From assembly GCF_000243095.1 (NCBI RefSeq), contig NZ_AHJE01000015.1:19112-83111 (forward strand): DNA of 64,000 nt, in the 5' to 3' direction. The stretch comes from Cupriavidus basilensis OR16 (GTDB lineage: Bacteria > Pseudomonadota > Gammaproteobacteria > Burkholderiales > Burkholderiaceae). Positions within the stretch are counted from its first letter, which is position 1. Each line of letters opens with the position of its first letter. The position numbers and the translations under genes are program-made. Below are positions 37,160-46,345 of this stretch, piece by piece. The notes below the pieces were generated by a model. That model was not told the origin of the DNA. It was given only the letters and a program-made list of their open reading frames with translations, and ran no database searches.

Positions 37160-37762
37160 TCAATCGAGAAGCAGCGTTGTCAATTCAATCGCTGATTTGA
37201 CCTGCAGCTTCTCCATCAGGTGCGCGCGGTGATTTTCCACGGTGCGGGTGCTGATTCCCAGTTCCCCGGCGATCGCTTTGCTGGTCTTGCCGGTGGTGAC
37301 GTGCCAGGCAACTACCCGCTCCTTCGGGGTCAGGAGTGCAAGGCGCGAGCTTTTGTCGGCCGAGGCCAGCTGCTGCTCGTGCATCTGGCGGCTGCGTTCC
37401 AGCGCGCCCCGCACTTTTTGCATCAGCATTGCGCCGTCGACGGGCTTCACCAGGAAATCGAGCGCGCCCGCCTTCATCGCCTTGACCACCGAAGGGACCT
37501 CGGAGTAAGCGGAAACAAAGATGGTGGGCGGAAAAACACCCATGCCGACCAGCGCACCCTGCATCTGCAGGCCGCACATCCCCGGCATGCGCAGATCGCA
37601 GACCAGGCATTCAACCGGCGCCGGCCGGTACGATTCGACAAACGCGCGAGCGCTAACGAATGTCCTTATGTCGGCGCCAAGGCCACGAAGCAACTCATGG
37701 TATGTCCAGAGCACAATCTCATCGTCGTCAACTAGATAGATTACGGGTCGCTCAACTACCAC
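37160..37762 (-). CDS. FixJ/NarL-type response regulator
   Basis: Two-domain DNA-binding regulator of about 200 aa. The receiver has VIYLVDDDEIVLWTY, phospho-Asp in LVCDLRMPGMCG (about 54) and Lys in FLVKPVDG. The LuxR-type helix-turn-helix is LTPKERVVAWHVTTGKTSKA followed by IAGELGISTRTVENHRAHL. I place the start at a GTG (37762) with GGAG nine bases upstream. An ATG at 37933 would add 57 residues of repeat-encoded Gly-Pro-Ile sequence, which looks non-native. It precedes the hybrid kinase by 124 bp and is its probable partner. Confidence 0.88.
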   Translation of the reverse strand: MVVERPVIYLVDDDEIVLWTYHELLRGLGADIRTFVSARAFVESYRPAPVECLVCDLRMPGMCGLQMQGALVGMGVFPPTIFVSAYSEVPSVVKAMKAGALDFLVKPVDGAMLMQKVRGALERSRQMHEQQLASADKSSRLALLTPKERVVAWHVTTGKTSKAIAGELGISTRTVENHRAHLMEKLQVKSAIELTTLLLD

Positions 37763-37847
37763 GGCGTACGTCTCCAATTCCTGGCTCCCCGCGACCGAAT
37801 GTCGGTCTGCACGCACGTTCACATACTGCGCGATGGGGTCGATACAG

Positions 37848-37891
37848 CCAATGGGGCCAATGGGGCCAATGGGGCCAACCGGACCAATGGG
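37848..37891. repeat. Tandem repeat, 9-bp unit, 5 copies
   Basis: Unit ccaatgggg, three perfect copies then two diverged ones, in the leader upstream of the FixJ-like gene. Confidence 0.9.
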
Positions 37892-37964
37892 CTCCCGACA
37901 CGCCCTGCGCCCACCGGCACAGTAAGCCATCATGATGGCAAAGTTGGAATTGGGTTATCCCCGG

Positions 37965-38165
37965 AGTCGCTAAAAAAAAGAACCTTAAGTTTCTCAATTT
38001 ATGCACTAGTTTTTTAAGAAGAAACTTAATAGCGCAACCCTCCATAACGCGCGGCGCTCGGAATGTGCTGCTTTGTGCTCCGCCATATTCTGCGCCATAA
38101 TTACTATTAAATAAAATTACAATAAAACAAATACGATAATAATATTAGTATTATTTAAATGTCCG
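37965..38165. other. AT-rich intergenic island
   Basis: About 200 bp that are strongly AT-rich in an otherwise GC-rich window, especially 38095-38160. Contains an inverted repeat TTAAGTTTCT (37985-37994) with AGAAACTTAA (38020-38029) and a second, AATAATA-TTAG-TATTATT (38138-38155). No gene. It is the upstream region of the FixJ-like/hybrid-kinase genes, so it may be a promoter region, a nucleoid-protein target or a trace of foreign DNA. Confidence 0.6.
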
Positions 38166-38167
38166 AG

Positions 38168-38195
38168 CGGCACCCCGGATTCATCCGGGGTGCCG
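38168..38195 (-). terminator. Terminator hairpin of the chemoreceptor gene
   Basis: CGGCACCCCGGAT and ATCCGGGGTGCCG are perfect 13-bp arms around a 2-nt loop, 39 bp past the chemoreceptor stop codon. The minus strand continues into AT-rich DNA rather than a pure T run. Confidence 0.6.
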
Positions 38196-38233
38196 GCCCA
38201 GGCCAGCCACATTGCGGGATCGCAGGCGTGCGA

Positions 38234-39871
38234 TCAGGCCGCAGCGGTGGCGTGCTGGCTACGTGCATCCCGGTGGCTCGCCAGTGCTTGCGGCCGCCCG
38301 GCGCCGCCCGCCCCGGGCAGGCGGAAGAATGCCACCACCTCGTTGAGTTCCCTGCCCTGCTCCTCCAGCGCGCGCGACGCGCTGGCGGCTTGCTCCACCA
38401 TGGCAGCGTTCTGCTGGGTCACCTGGTCCATCTGCGAGATCGCCTGGTTCACCTGCTCGATGCCGCGGCTCTGCTCCATCGACGCGCTGGCAATGTCCTC
38501 GACGATACTGCTCACGCGCGCCACGGCCTTGGTCACCGAGTCCATGGTCTGCCCGGCTTCGCCCGCCAGCGTGGAGCCGTCCTGGATCTGCTTGAGCGAG
38601 CCCGCGATCAGCTCCTTGATCTCCTTGGCGGCGCTTGACGAGCGCTGCGCCAGGCTGCGCACCTCGCTGGCCACCACGGCAAAGCCACGGCCTTGCTCGC
38701 CGGCACGGGCGGCTTCCACCGCGGCGTTGAGCGCGAGGATATTGGTCTGGAAGGCGATGCCTTCGATCATGCCGGTGATGTCGGCAATCTTAGTGGAGCT
38801 GGCGCTGATGCCGTGCATCGTATCGACCACGCGGCCAACCGCCGTGCTGCCGCTCTGCGCGATATCGGCGGCCTCCCGGGCCAGCTCGTTGGCCTGTTTG
38901 GCGCTCTCGCTGCTCAGGCGTACCGTGGTGGTCAGCTCTTCCATGCTGGCCGCGGTCTCCTCCAGCGAGGCCGCCTGCTCTTCGGTGCGCTGGCTCAGGT
39001 CCGCATTGCCCGCAGCGATCTCCGCCGATGCCCCGGCGATGCTTGCGCTGCTCTGGCGCACGCGGGACACGATCTCGGTCAGGCGTTCGTTCATGTCACG
39101 CAAGGCCGCCAGCAAGCGGCCGGTCTCGTCCCGCGCCACTACGGCGATCCGGCTGCTCAGGTCGCCGCGCGCTACCGTTTGCGCCACCTCGACGGCCGTT
39201 TGCATGGGCCGGGTGATGGAGCGCGTGATCAGTAACCCACCCACCGCGGCCAGCATCACGGCGGCGATGGAAATCACGATCAGCAGGTTGCGCTCGGCGA
39301 CGTAGTTGTCCTCGAGCTTGCGCACCGTATCGAGCTGGCGCGCATTGGTGAACTCGGTATAGGCGTCGGTCGCCTTGACCAGCGCCGCCAGCAAGGGGCG
39401 GCATTCCTCGTTCATCTTGACGATGGCCTCGTCGTGCTTGGCGGCAAGCGCGAGTTCGACGATGGCGATGGCCACGGGACCATAGCGCGACTCCACGTGG
39501 TCGATCTCGCGCACCAGGTTGCGCGCGGCCTCACTGGCGTCGCTGTTGCCCGACACCATGTCCTTGAGCTTTCCCAGCCGTGCCTGCACATCGTCATGCG
39601 CGCGCAGCGCTGCAGCCTTTTCCACGGCTACGTCCTCGGGCTTGCTGACAAGCACCAGGTTGCGCGCCGCGATGGCGCGGCGGTCGACGGCGGTGCGTAC
39701 CTGCGCGGCGACTTCAGCGCGCGCGTTGATGCCATGGAGGTAGCCGGAAAAGCCCTCCGTGGCCTGGCTCAGCGCGTGTAGCGACAAAGCGGAGATGAAT
39801 ATTGCGATAAACGCTAGCAGGCTAAAGCTCAGCAGGAGCTTGCCCTTGATGGTCAGGCTTTTGAAGTTCAC
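38234..39871 (-). CDS. Methyl-accepting chemotaxis protein
   Basis: Membrane chemoreceptor of 545 aa. The GTG start has GGGGAG seven bases upstream. TM1 at residues 11-31, a four-helix-bundle periplasmic domain (about 32-190), TM2 at about 195-215, HAMP (about 216-268), then the signalling domain with the hairpin tip [20 protein letters not shown] and methylation helices (Glu/Gln pairs in [20 protein letters not shown]). The C-terminus is short with no CheR-docking pentapeptide. Ligand unknown. Confidence 0.94.
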   Translation of the reverse strand: MNFKSLTIKGKLLLSFSLLAFIAIFISALSLHALSQATEGFSGYLHGINARAEVAAQVRTAVDRRAIAARNLVLVSKPEDVAVEKAAALRAHDDVQARLGKLKDMVSGNSDASEAARNLVREIDHVESRYGPVAIAIVELALAAKHDEAIVKMNEECRPLLAALVKATDAYTEFTNARQLDTVRKLEDNYVAERNLLIVISIAAVMLAAVGGLLITRSITRPMQTAVEVAQTVARGDLSSRIAVVARDETGRLLAALRDMNERLTEIVSRVRQSSASIAGASAEIAAGNADLSQRTEEQAASLEETAASMEELTTTVRLSSESAKQANELAREAADIAQSGSTAVGRVVDTMHGISASSTKIADITGMIEGIAFQTNILALNAAVEAARAGEQGRGFAVVASEVRSLAQRSSSAAKEIKELIAGSLKQIQDGSTLAGEAGQTMDSVTKAVARVSSIVEDIASASMEQSRGIEQVNQAISQMDQVTQQNAAMVEQAASASRALEEQGRELNEVVAFFRLPGAGGAGRPQALASHRDARSQHATAAA

Positions 39872-40208
39872 GTCTTACTCCCCTTGTCCCGTCGGGACGT
39901 TGGCGCTGCGAAATGGTCCATGGGTCATGGTTTGAATCGCCAAGGCGAACCGTTGCGCTGCAATCCCGCTCCCGCTTTTTATATGTGATGACTTAGGCGC
40001 CCGTCTTCGCGTCGCGCTCTATTGTTATGGCTTAAACAGCACAATTCCAGGTACATTCAGAACCACGCTTGAGAATGGCTAACGGCAAGAAGTCGGAAGA
40101 TGCCCCCCCTCCTGGAGAGGGGGCAGGTTTTATGGATTTCGGCGCAAGCGCAAAACATGACGTAAGCGTCGCTCGCGTTGCGCGAGCGGGCATGAACAGC
40201 TTCAGCGC
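39872..40208. other. Intergenic region with one hairpin
   Basis: No gene seen. A C/G-rich hairpin, TGCCCCC (40101-40107) with GGGGGCA (40119-40125) and a short T run after it, may terminate plus-strand transcription. It resembles the hairpin at 32800-32820. Confidence 0.5.
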
Positions 40209-41824
40209 TTAAGACAATGCCGTATCCAGCACCGTCGCAGCACTGACGCCGCGCGAGGGGCTATGCACCAGAGCGGAAACCATATCCAGGCAAGCCATGG
40301 CCTGGCCGACGATGTGCTGCTCGTGATCAAAGCCGCGCGCGGCCTGGACCACCAGCCTGGCGCTCATGCACAGCCGCAAGGCACTGACCGGGACGCCAGC
40401 CCTGTAGCCGCTGTCCACAGGCTGGCCAAGCTGGTATGCCACGGCGCCGGCGGCGCCCGCGGGCACCTAGCGCCCGCGGGCACCTGCACCCGGCGAAAGA
40501 TGGCAGCCGTCTCGTCCCGGCTGAGCGCAACCCTGCCGCCCCCGGGCTGGCACCGGTACAGCAGGAAGGGATGGATGGTCTGGATCTCGTCCCAGCTGGA
40601 CGAGGCGTTCAGCGCGGCGCGGTCCAGCGCCGGTACCGTCAGCGCGGCAAAAGCCGGATCACGGCCCAGCCTTTGCTGGACGGCATCGGCAAAGCACCGC
40701 AGAATGCCCGCCGCTTGCGCGGCGGGCACAGCAAGAAATGCGCGCAATTCGTGGATCGCGGCCTGCCAGCGCAGCAGCAAGCCGAAGTTCGCATAGGTGC
40801 CAAGCGCTTGCGCGCTTGCCCAGCCTTGCGGCCACTCCTCGCGCGCGGAGTACAGGCGCAGCTCCGCCGGAACGCCACGCTCGCGCAGCGTCTTGCCGAG
40901 CGCCGCCGGCAACAGCAAGGCGCCGGAAAACGATGGCCCGGTCACAAACTTGGAGCCGGTCAGCGCCACCATGCAGCCACTGCGCAAGTAGGCCCGGAGG
41001 GTGCCCGGCTCAATGCGGAACTGGCAGGCGTCGACCAGGACCTGCACCGCCAAGGGCCAGCGGCGATGCAGCGCCGTCACGCAAGCGATGCTCGGCGCGA
41101 TGCATCCGGTCTTGGAGACATCGATCAGCACCAGCAGCACCTGGCGCCCGTCTTGCACGGCCTGGCTGACGCGCGCTTCGATTTGCGCATCGACCGCGCT
41201 CGCATCGCGCAAGCTGCCGTCCGCGTTACGGATCGGCACATCGAGGATGTCGCTAGCGCATGCCTGGCTCAGGGACTCGCCCGGGATGGTGGTACGTCCC
41301 AGTGCGTTGTACGTGCTGAAGTGGCGCCCGGCGAGCGCAGCGGCCACGCCGCTGCCGCTCTCGGCCTCGCCGGCCAGGATCACCAGCGGCCGGCCCGGGA
41401 CGCCCGCATCGCTGCCAGCCCCATCGGCCGCTACCCGCGCGGCAACGCGCGCCGCGAGCAGGTGCACGTCCGTGCCGGATGCCGAGAAGACAAGCCCGGT
41501 GCCAGGCGCATCGCCGATGCCGCACAGCGCCAGCAACTCGCCGCGCAGCCGCTCCAGTTCGCGGCAATACAGCTCGGCCGCGCTCTCGCGCGGCAGCGCC
41601 GCGGCAAGCCGGTTGCGCAGCGCGTCCGCCACGGCGAACGCCGCTGGTGAAATCCCCGAGGACGTGGAAGAGCCAAAGGGAACCAGCCCCGTTGCGGCGA
41701 GCGGCTGGCAACCATACTTGTTACAGCCGGTCGCCGGATCCAGCGCGATGCGGTGGTCCCCGCCGCTGACCAGCAGGTCAGCCGTCGATGGCAGCGGCAT
41801 CGGGGGCGTGTGCCTGCCCGGCAT
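40209..41824 (-). pseudogene. Fold-type-I PLP-dependent enzyme, frameshifted by a 17-bp duplication
   Basis: PLP enzyme of unassigned function. Visible are a Gly/Ser-rich N-terminal block (CNKYGCQPL, FGSSTSSGIS), the cofactor Ala/Ser-Gly loop VFSASGTDVHL (about residue 109), the PLP-nitrogen Asp in QVLVDACQF (about 260) and the Schiff-base Lys in ALTGSKFVTGP (about 289). After VQVPAGA the frame is broken by a perfect 17-bp tandem duplication. Removing one copy joins it to AVAYQLGQPVDSGYRAGV and yields 532 aa ending at 40209. The start at 41824 overlaps the ATP-grasp gene; an ATG at 41800 is also possible. Last gene of a three-gene operon. Confidence 0.75.
40453..40485. repeat. 17-bp tandem duplication inside the PLP gene
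   Basis: gcgcccgcgggcaccta occurs at 40453-40469 and again, minus its last base, at 40470-40485. Seventeen is not a multiple of three, so the duplication itself shifts the frame. Confidence 0.92.
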
Positions 41825-42905
41825 GGCCGGCCTGGCTAGCGTTGATCAGCATGGTCCGGAACGCAGCGAAGATCTTGTGCATCTGCGGCTGCTTGTACGG
41901 GTACAGGTCGACCGGATCGATATCGTGCACCACCATCGCCGTATCGGCCTCGAACACCAGCAACTCGCCATCCGCCGTCTCGGCGCAATCCAGGCCCACG
42001 TAGTCAAGGCCCAGCCGCTCCTGGATCTGCGCGAGGGCATCTTTGTGGCGCAGCGCGAAGGCGTCGTCGAAATCGCGCATGATGGCCGCTTCCTCGTCCC
42101 GCTTGGCCGCGCTCTCGGCCATGCCGGCATTGAGATAGTGGATCATCCAGTGCGCCGAGATACCAACGTGGCACACATAGGGGCGCCCTTCGATCAGGAC
42201 CAGCCGGTATTTGCGGAACTGGCCATCCGCGCCCCGGTAGTCGATGAAGCAAGAGACATAGAAGGCCGGCTCGTCCGTCTGCGCCAGGTAGCCGGCGAGT
42301 TCGGCCGCGTCGCCGATCTTCTCCAGGCCCTTGCCGGCATGCGAGCCGAGCGGCCTGACGATGATCGGGAAGGCGCCTTCGCCCAGCACCGACGAGATCG
42401 CGGCCTGCCCGCTGGCGATGCCGGCCAGTACCTGGCGCTCCACGCGCAGCGTCGGCGGCATGCATACGCCCAGCACGTCGTGCTCCGGCACGGCTTGCGG
42501 CAGCGGGTTTTCCGGCGTGACGTAGAGCGCGTCGAGGGCCACGTCGGAGTTGCCCAGCAAGCACTCCAGCGGCGTGTTGGCCATCAGGTCGCCCGAGACC
42601 ATGATGGCCAGCACGCGCAGGCGGGCCTGGCCATCATGCAGGGTCGGCAAGTGATAGAGCTGGCGCGCCTGCAGCGCCTCGGCCTGGATGGTCATGGCCA
42701 GCGCGTGATCGCCGATCAGCTGCAGGACCAGCGAGAGATCCATCAACGCGTTGGCATCGTCCGGCTGCGACTGCAGGTGGTTGATCAGTTCGGCGCCGAG
42801 CGGGCGCAGGTCCTCGTTCTGATGTGCCGCCCGCAGCAGGTGGCGCAGGCCGATCAGCGTGCCAGGGGCCGGCGTCGTGGTGGCGGGATCAAAGATTGCG
42901 TTCAT
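41778..42905 (-). CDS. ATP-grasp ligase-like protein
   Basis: A 375-aa protein. The N-terminal ~100 residues are helical and TPR-like (PDDANALMDLSLVLQLIGDH). The rest looks like an ATP-grasp ligase: PIIVRPLGSHAGKGLEKI (about residues 195-212, nucleotide loop and Lys), AFYVSCFIDYRG, RKYRLVLIEGRPYVCHVGIS and the metal-binding end LLVFEADTAMVVHDID (about 325). ATP-grasp enzymes join a carboxylate to an amine or thiol through an acyl phosphate. Its start overlaps the decarboxylase stop by 4 bp (ATGA), and its end overlaps the PLP gene, so all three are translationally coupled. Confidence 0.82.
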   Translation of the reverse strand: MNAIFDPATTTPAPGTLIGLRHLLRAAHQNEDLRPLGAELINHLQSQPDDANALMDLSLVLQLIGDHALAMTIQAEALQARQLYHLPTLHDGQARLRVLAIMVSGDLMANTPLECLLGNSDVALDALYVTPENPLPQAVPEHDVLGVCMPPTLRVERQVLAGIASGQAAISSVLGEGAFPIIVRPLGSHAGKGLEKIGDAAELAGYLAQTDEPAFYVSCFIDYRGADGQFRKYRLVLIEGRPYVCHVGISAHWMIHYLNAGMAESAAKRDEEAAIMRDFDDAFALRHKDALAQIQERLGLDYVGLDCAETADGELLVFEADTAMVVHDIDPVDLYPYKQPQMHKIFAAFRTMLINASQAGHAGQAHAPDAAAIDG

Positions 42906-44440
42906 TGTGGTAGGGCGCTGGCTTCGGGGACGGGGACGGGTAATGTGGCGCTCAGCGACCGGCCGAGAGCGAGGGTAGCGTTCAGCAGGGCTTCGATATC
43001 CTGCGAGGCGCTGCGATGATTGAACAGGGCTACGCGGATCGCGAAGCGGCCGTCGAGCACGGTCGACGACGGCGCGGCGAGGCCGGACTCCTGCAGGGCG
43101 ACGACGAGATCGCGGTTGACCTGTTCCATGGCGCGGCTGGCATCGGATCCGCCCTCGGCGCCGGCGCCGGTGAAGCGGAAGCAAACGATATTGAGCGATA
43201 CCGGCGCCAGCAGCTCGAGCTCAGGCTCGGACTCGATGCGCCGCGCGAGTTCCTGTGCCAGCCTGCAGGTGTGGGCGATCATGCCGCCAAGCCGCTCGGT
43301 GCCGTAGACCTTGATCGTGAACCAGGTCTTCAGCGCGCGGAAGCCGCGCGACAGGTCCGGCCCGAAATCACAGGGCCAGGGGGAGCCGGCAGCCATGCCG
43401 CGCTCGCCGCGGCTGAGATACGTGCCCTCGTGGGTGGCAAAGGTGCGCAGGTGCAGCTGCCGGTCGCGGACCACGAAGAAGCCGGCGTCGTAGGGCACCT
43501 GCAGCCATTTGTGAAAATCGAAGGCGATCGAGTCCGCCTGCTCGATGCCGCGCAGGCGCGGCGCCAGTTGAGGGCACAGCATGGCCAGGGCGCCGAAGGC
43601 GCCGTCGACGTGAAAGTGCAGTCGCTCCCGGCGGGCAATGCGCGCGATCTCGGCCAGGTCGTCGATGGCGCCCGTATCCACGGTGCCCGCGGTGCCCACC
43701 ACCAGAAATGGCTGGAAGCCGGCAGCGCGATCGACCGCAATGGCGGCGGCAAGGCACGCCACGTCCATGCGCCCCATCTCGTCCACGGGAATCGAGCGCA
43801 GATTGTCCTTGCCGAGGCCGGCCAGGTCCATGCCTTGGGCGATGCAGCCATGCGCCCGGGTGGAGGTGTACGCCGTCAGGCGCCGCGAGGCCTGCGCCAT
43901 GCCGGTTGACCGTACCTCGGCCCCGAGCGCGCGGGTCCGGGCGACCAGCACGCCCGACAGGTTGGCCATGGAGGAGCCGGTCAGGAACAGGCCGCTGGCA
44001 TCGTCGGGAAAGCCAAACAGCTCGATCACCCAGCGCAGCACCTGCCACTCCACCTCAACCGGGATATGGTCGCGGCCACCCAGGTTGGCATTGAGCCCGG
44101 CCGCGAGCATCTCCGCCAGCATCCCGACCGGTGTGCCGCCGCCATGCACCCAGCCCATGAAGCCGGGGTGCGCATTGCCCACGGCGAACGGCAGGATGCT
44201 GTCCATGAAAGTCTCATGCACCTGATCCAGCCCGCTGCCCTCGCGCGGCAGGGGCTCGCGAAAGCGAGCGCGCACCGTGTCGGGAATCGGCTGCCAGACC
44301 GGGCGCGCGCGGATGCCCTCGAGGTGGTCCAGCATATCGTCGAGCATGCTGTGCCCCTGCGCCCTCAGCGCGCTCCAGTCGACGGGGTCAAGGCTGGTGG
44401 GGACTGGCTGCCAGTTGCCCTGGGTGGTAGGTGTTGACAT
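42902..44440 (-). CDS. PLP-dependent group II decarboxylase (aromatic-L-amino-acid decarboxylase-like)
   Basis: Decarboxylase of 512 aa. Signature regions are HPGFMGWVHGGGTPVG near residue 91, the PLP-phosphate loop GLFLTGSSMANLSG (about 149), the PLP-stacking HVDGAFGA (about 276) and the Schiff-base Lys in AFDFHKWLQVPYD (about 309). The family makes amines from aromatic amino acids or, in some branches, acts on Glu, Asp or diaminobutyrate. First gene of the operon with the ATP-grasp and PLP genes, and divergent from a DHA2 exporter. I infer amine production that feeds the ligase. Confidence 0.9.
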   Translation of the reverse strand: MSTPTTQGNWQPVPTSLDPVDWSALRAQGHSMLDDMLDHLEGIRARPVWQPIPDTVRARFREPLPREGSGLDQVHETFMDSILPFAVGNAHPGFMGWVHGGGTPVGMLAEMLAAGLNANLGGRDHIPVEVEWQVLRWVIELFGFPDDASGLFLTGSSMANLSGVLVARTRALGAEVRSTGMAQASRRLTAYTSTRAHGCIAQGMDLAGLGKDNLRSIPVDEMGRMDVACLAAAIAVDRAAGFQPFLVVGTAGTVDTGAIDDLAEIARIARRERLHFHVDGAFGALAMLCPQLAPRLRGIEQADSIAFDFHKWLQVPYDAGFFVVRDRQLHLRTFATHEGTYLSRGERGMAAGSPWPCDFGPDLSRGFRALKTWFTIKVYGTERLGGMIAHTCRLAQELARRIESEPELELLAPVSLNIVCFRFTGAGAEGGSDASRAMEQVNRDLVVALQESGLAAPSSTVLDGRFAIRVALFNHRSASQDIEALLNATLALGRSLSATLPVPVPEASALPQ

Positions 44441-44632
44441 GGCTAATGGCGGTCCGGAAAACGCTGCGTCCCCAAGGCAGGCGCTGTTCGCGACCTGGTC
44501 TGCGGGACATCGTGCCGGGGATCATAGCGCCGGGCCAGCCGGGCATTTGGTGGAGGACGGCGGGTTTTCCGCCCTATTTCTCTGCGACCGAAAAACAACA
44601 CTGCCGGCGCTGCCTTACCACATTCCGATCAT

Positions 44633-44661
44633 TTGCAAGCGCCGCGCCGCGCGACGATAAT
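44633..44661 (+). promoter_or_regulatory. Promoter of the DHA2 exporter
   Basis: TTGCAA (44633-44638), 17 bp, GATAAT (44656-44661). A short inverted repeat (GACGA...TCGTC, 44653-44670) straddles the -10 and could be an operator. Confidence 0.5.
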
Positions 44662-44720
44662 TGTGTCGTCAAGCATCTCAAGTATTGCTCGCGCCACTCC
44701 TTCAGCAGCCGCCCTCCCTC

Positions 44721-46121
44721 ATGCAGCCACACCAAGGCCTACCCTATCCCCAACGTTCCTGGGCCATCCTCACTGTGTTCTGCGGCCTGATCATGGCCGT
44801 GCTCGATGGCTCGATCGCCAATATCGCGCTGCCCTCGATCTCGCGCGAGCTGGCGGCGGACCCGTCCAGCACCATCTGGGTGGTCAACGCCTACCAGCTC
44901 ACCGTCACGGTGTGCCTGCTGCCGCTGTCCTCGCTGGGCGACATCCTTGGCTACAAGCGCGTGTACCGCGGCGGCCTGGCGATCTTCCTGGTGGGCTCGC
45001 TGTTGTGCGCGCTGTCGCCCAACCTGCCGGTGCTGGTGGCCGCGCGGGTGCTGCAGGGCATCGGCGGCGCCGGCATCATGAGCGTGAACACGGCGCTGGT
45101 GCGCTTTATCTATCCGCCCACCAAGCTGGGCCGGGGCATCGGGCTGAACGCGCTGGTGGTGGGCATCACCATTGCGGTGGGGCCCTCGGTGGGCGCGCTG
45201 ATCCTGTCGGTGGCAAGCTGGCCGTGGCTGTTCGCCATCAACGTGCCGGTGGCGATCTTCGCGCTGGCGCTGGCCCGCACCGCGCTGCCGGCGACCCCGC
45301 CCCAGCCGCGCAGCTTCGACTATCGCAGCGCGTTGCTCTCGGCCGTGGTCTTTGCCTTGTTCATCCTGGGCGTGGACGGCGCGGGCCACGCGCAATGGCG
45401 CCCCGCCGCCGCGGCCGGGCTGGTGGTGGCAGCGTTGCTGGGATGGTGGCTGGTACGCATGCAGCGCGACAAGCACGCGCCGCTGGTGCCGGTGGACCTG
45501 TTCGCCAGCCGCGCCTTCACGCTGGCGGTGGGCACGTCCTTCTGCTCCTTCATGGCGCAGATGCTGGCCTTCGTGGCGCTGCCCTTCTACCTGGAATACC
45601 AGCTTGGCCGCTCGCTGCACGAGACCGGGCTGCTGATCACGCCGTGGCCGCTGATGGTGGCCATCATGGCGCCGGTATCGGGACGCCTGTCCGATCGCTA
45701 TCCCGCCAGCATCCTGGCCGGCATCGGCCTGGCCTTGCTCGGCAGCGGGCTGATCGGCCTGGCGACGCTTGGGCCGCAAGCCTCGAGCTTTGCCGTGTGC
45801 TGGCGCATGGCCATGTGCGGATTGGGATTCGGGTTATTCCAGTCGCCGAACAACCGCGCGATGATTGGCGCTACGCCGCCGGTGCGCAGTGGGGGAGCCA
45901 GCGGAGCGCAGGCCACAACGCGGCTGCTGGGGCAGACTACCGGGACGGCTGTTGTGGCGTTGTTGTTCAGTGTTGATGCCAGTGGGGCGGCTCGGGTGGC
46001 GCTTTTTGTTGCCGCGGGGGTGGCTCTTGTGGGGGCGGTGGTTAGTTTTAGTCGGTTGCGCAGTGGGAGTGGGCCTGCGGTGCGGGTGGGGGTGGCGGTG
46101 GCGGCTGAGGCGGATTTGTGA
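44721..46121 (+). CDS. DHA2-family MFS exporter
   Basis: Exporter of 466 aa with about 14 membrane segments. D1 motif MAVLDGSIANIALPSI and motif A-like SSLGDILGYKRVY place it in the EmrB/QacA group; GPSVGALILSV is motif C. The ATG at 44721 begins a normal N-terminus; a GTG at 44661 is in frame but lies on the -10 box. Divergent from the decarboxylase/ATP-grasp/PLP operon, so it may export that operon's product or remove a related toxic amine. Confidence 0.88.
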   Translation: MQPHQGLPYPQRSWAILTVFCGLIMAVLDGSIANIALPSISRELAADPSSTIWVVNAYQLTVTVCLLPLSSLGDILGYKRVYRGGLAIFLVGSLLCALSPNLPVLVAARVLQGIGGAGIMSVNTALVRFIYPPTKLGRGIGLNALVVGITIAVGPSVGALILSVASWPWLFAINVPVAIFALALARTALPATPPQPRSFDYRSALLSAVVFALFILGVDGAGHAQWRPAAAAGLVVAALLGWWLVRMQRDKHAPLVPVDLFASRAFTLAVGTSFCSFMAQMLAFVALPFYLEYQLGRSLHETGLLITPWPLMVAIMAPVSGRLSDRYPASILAGIGLALLGSGLIGLATLGPQASSFAVCWRMAMCGLGFGLFQSPNNRAMIGATPPVRSGGASGAQATTRLLGQTTGTAVVALLFSVDASGAARVALFVAAGVALVGAVVSFSRLRSGSGPAVRVGVAVAAEADL

Positions 46122-46198
46122 TTTTTTGATGGGCGTTGGTTTTTGGACCCAAGGGCAGAACCGTTGGCTCTTGTCCAAGCTTTGGGTTTGGTTGCTAC

Positions 46199-46283
46199 GG
46201 CGTTGGTTTTGGGACCCAAGAGCCATACGACATCCCCCTGCGGGGGGGATGTCGTATGGCTCTTGGGTCCCAAAACCAACGCC
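46199..46283. repeat. Perfect 40-bp inverted repeat
   Basis: The left arm 46199-46238 and right arm 46244-46283 are exact reverse complements around the 5-nt spacer tgcgg. Outside them, 46138-46155 and about 46319-46338 form a second, imperfect nested pair built from the same GTTGG..TTTTGG..CCAAG words. It lies between two convergent genes (DHA2 and Bug) and would form a very stable cruciform or a two-way terminator. Confidence 0.92.
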
Positions 46284-46345
46284 GCAAAAACAAGCAGCAA
46301 ACAGCCCCCGCACACAGGCACTTGGTCCCAAAAGCCAACACCCCT

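Noticed and set aside
37763..37933. A 57-residue N-terminal extension of the FixJ-like regulator with a GlyProIle repeat
   Set aside because: The extension is encoded by a 9-bp tandem DNA repeat. Family length and a GGAG-preceded GTG support the shorter start.
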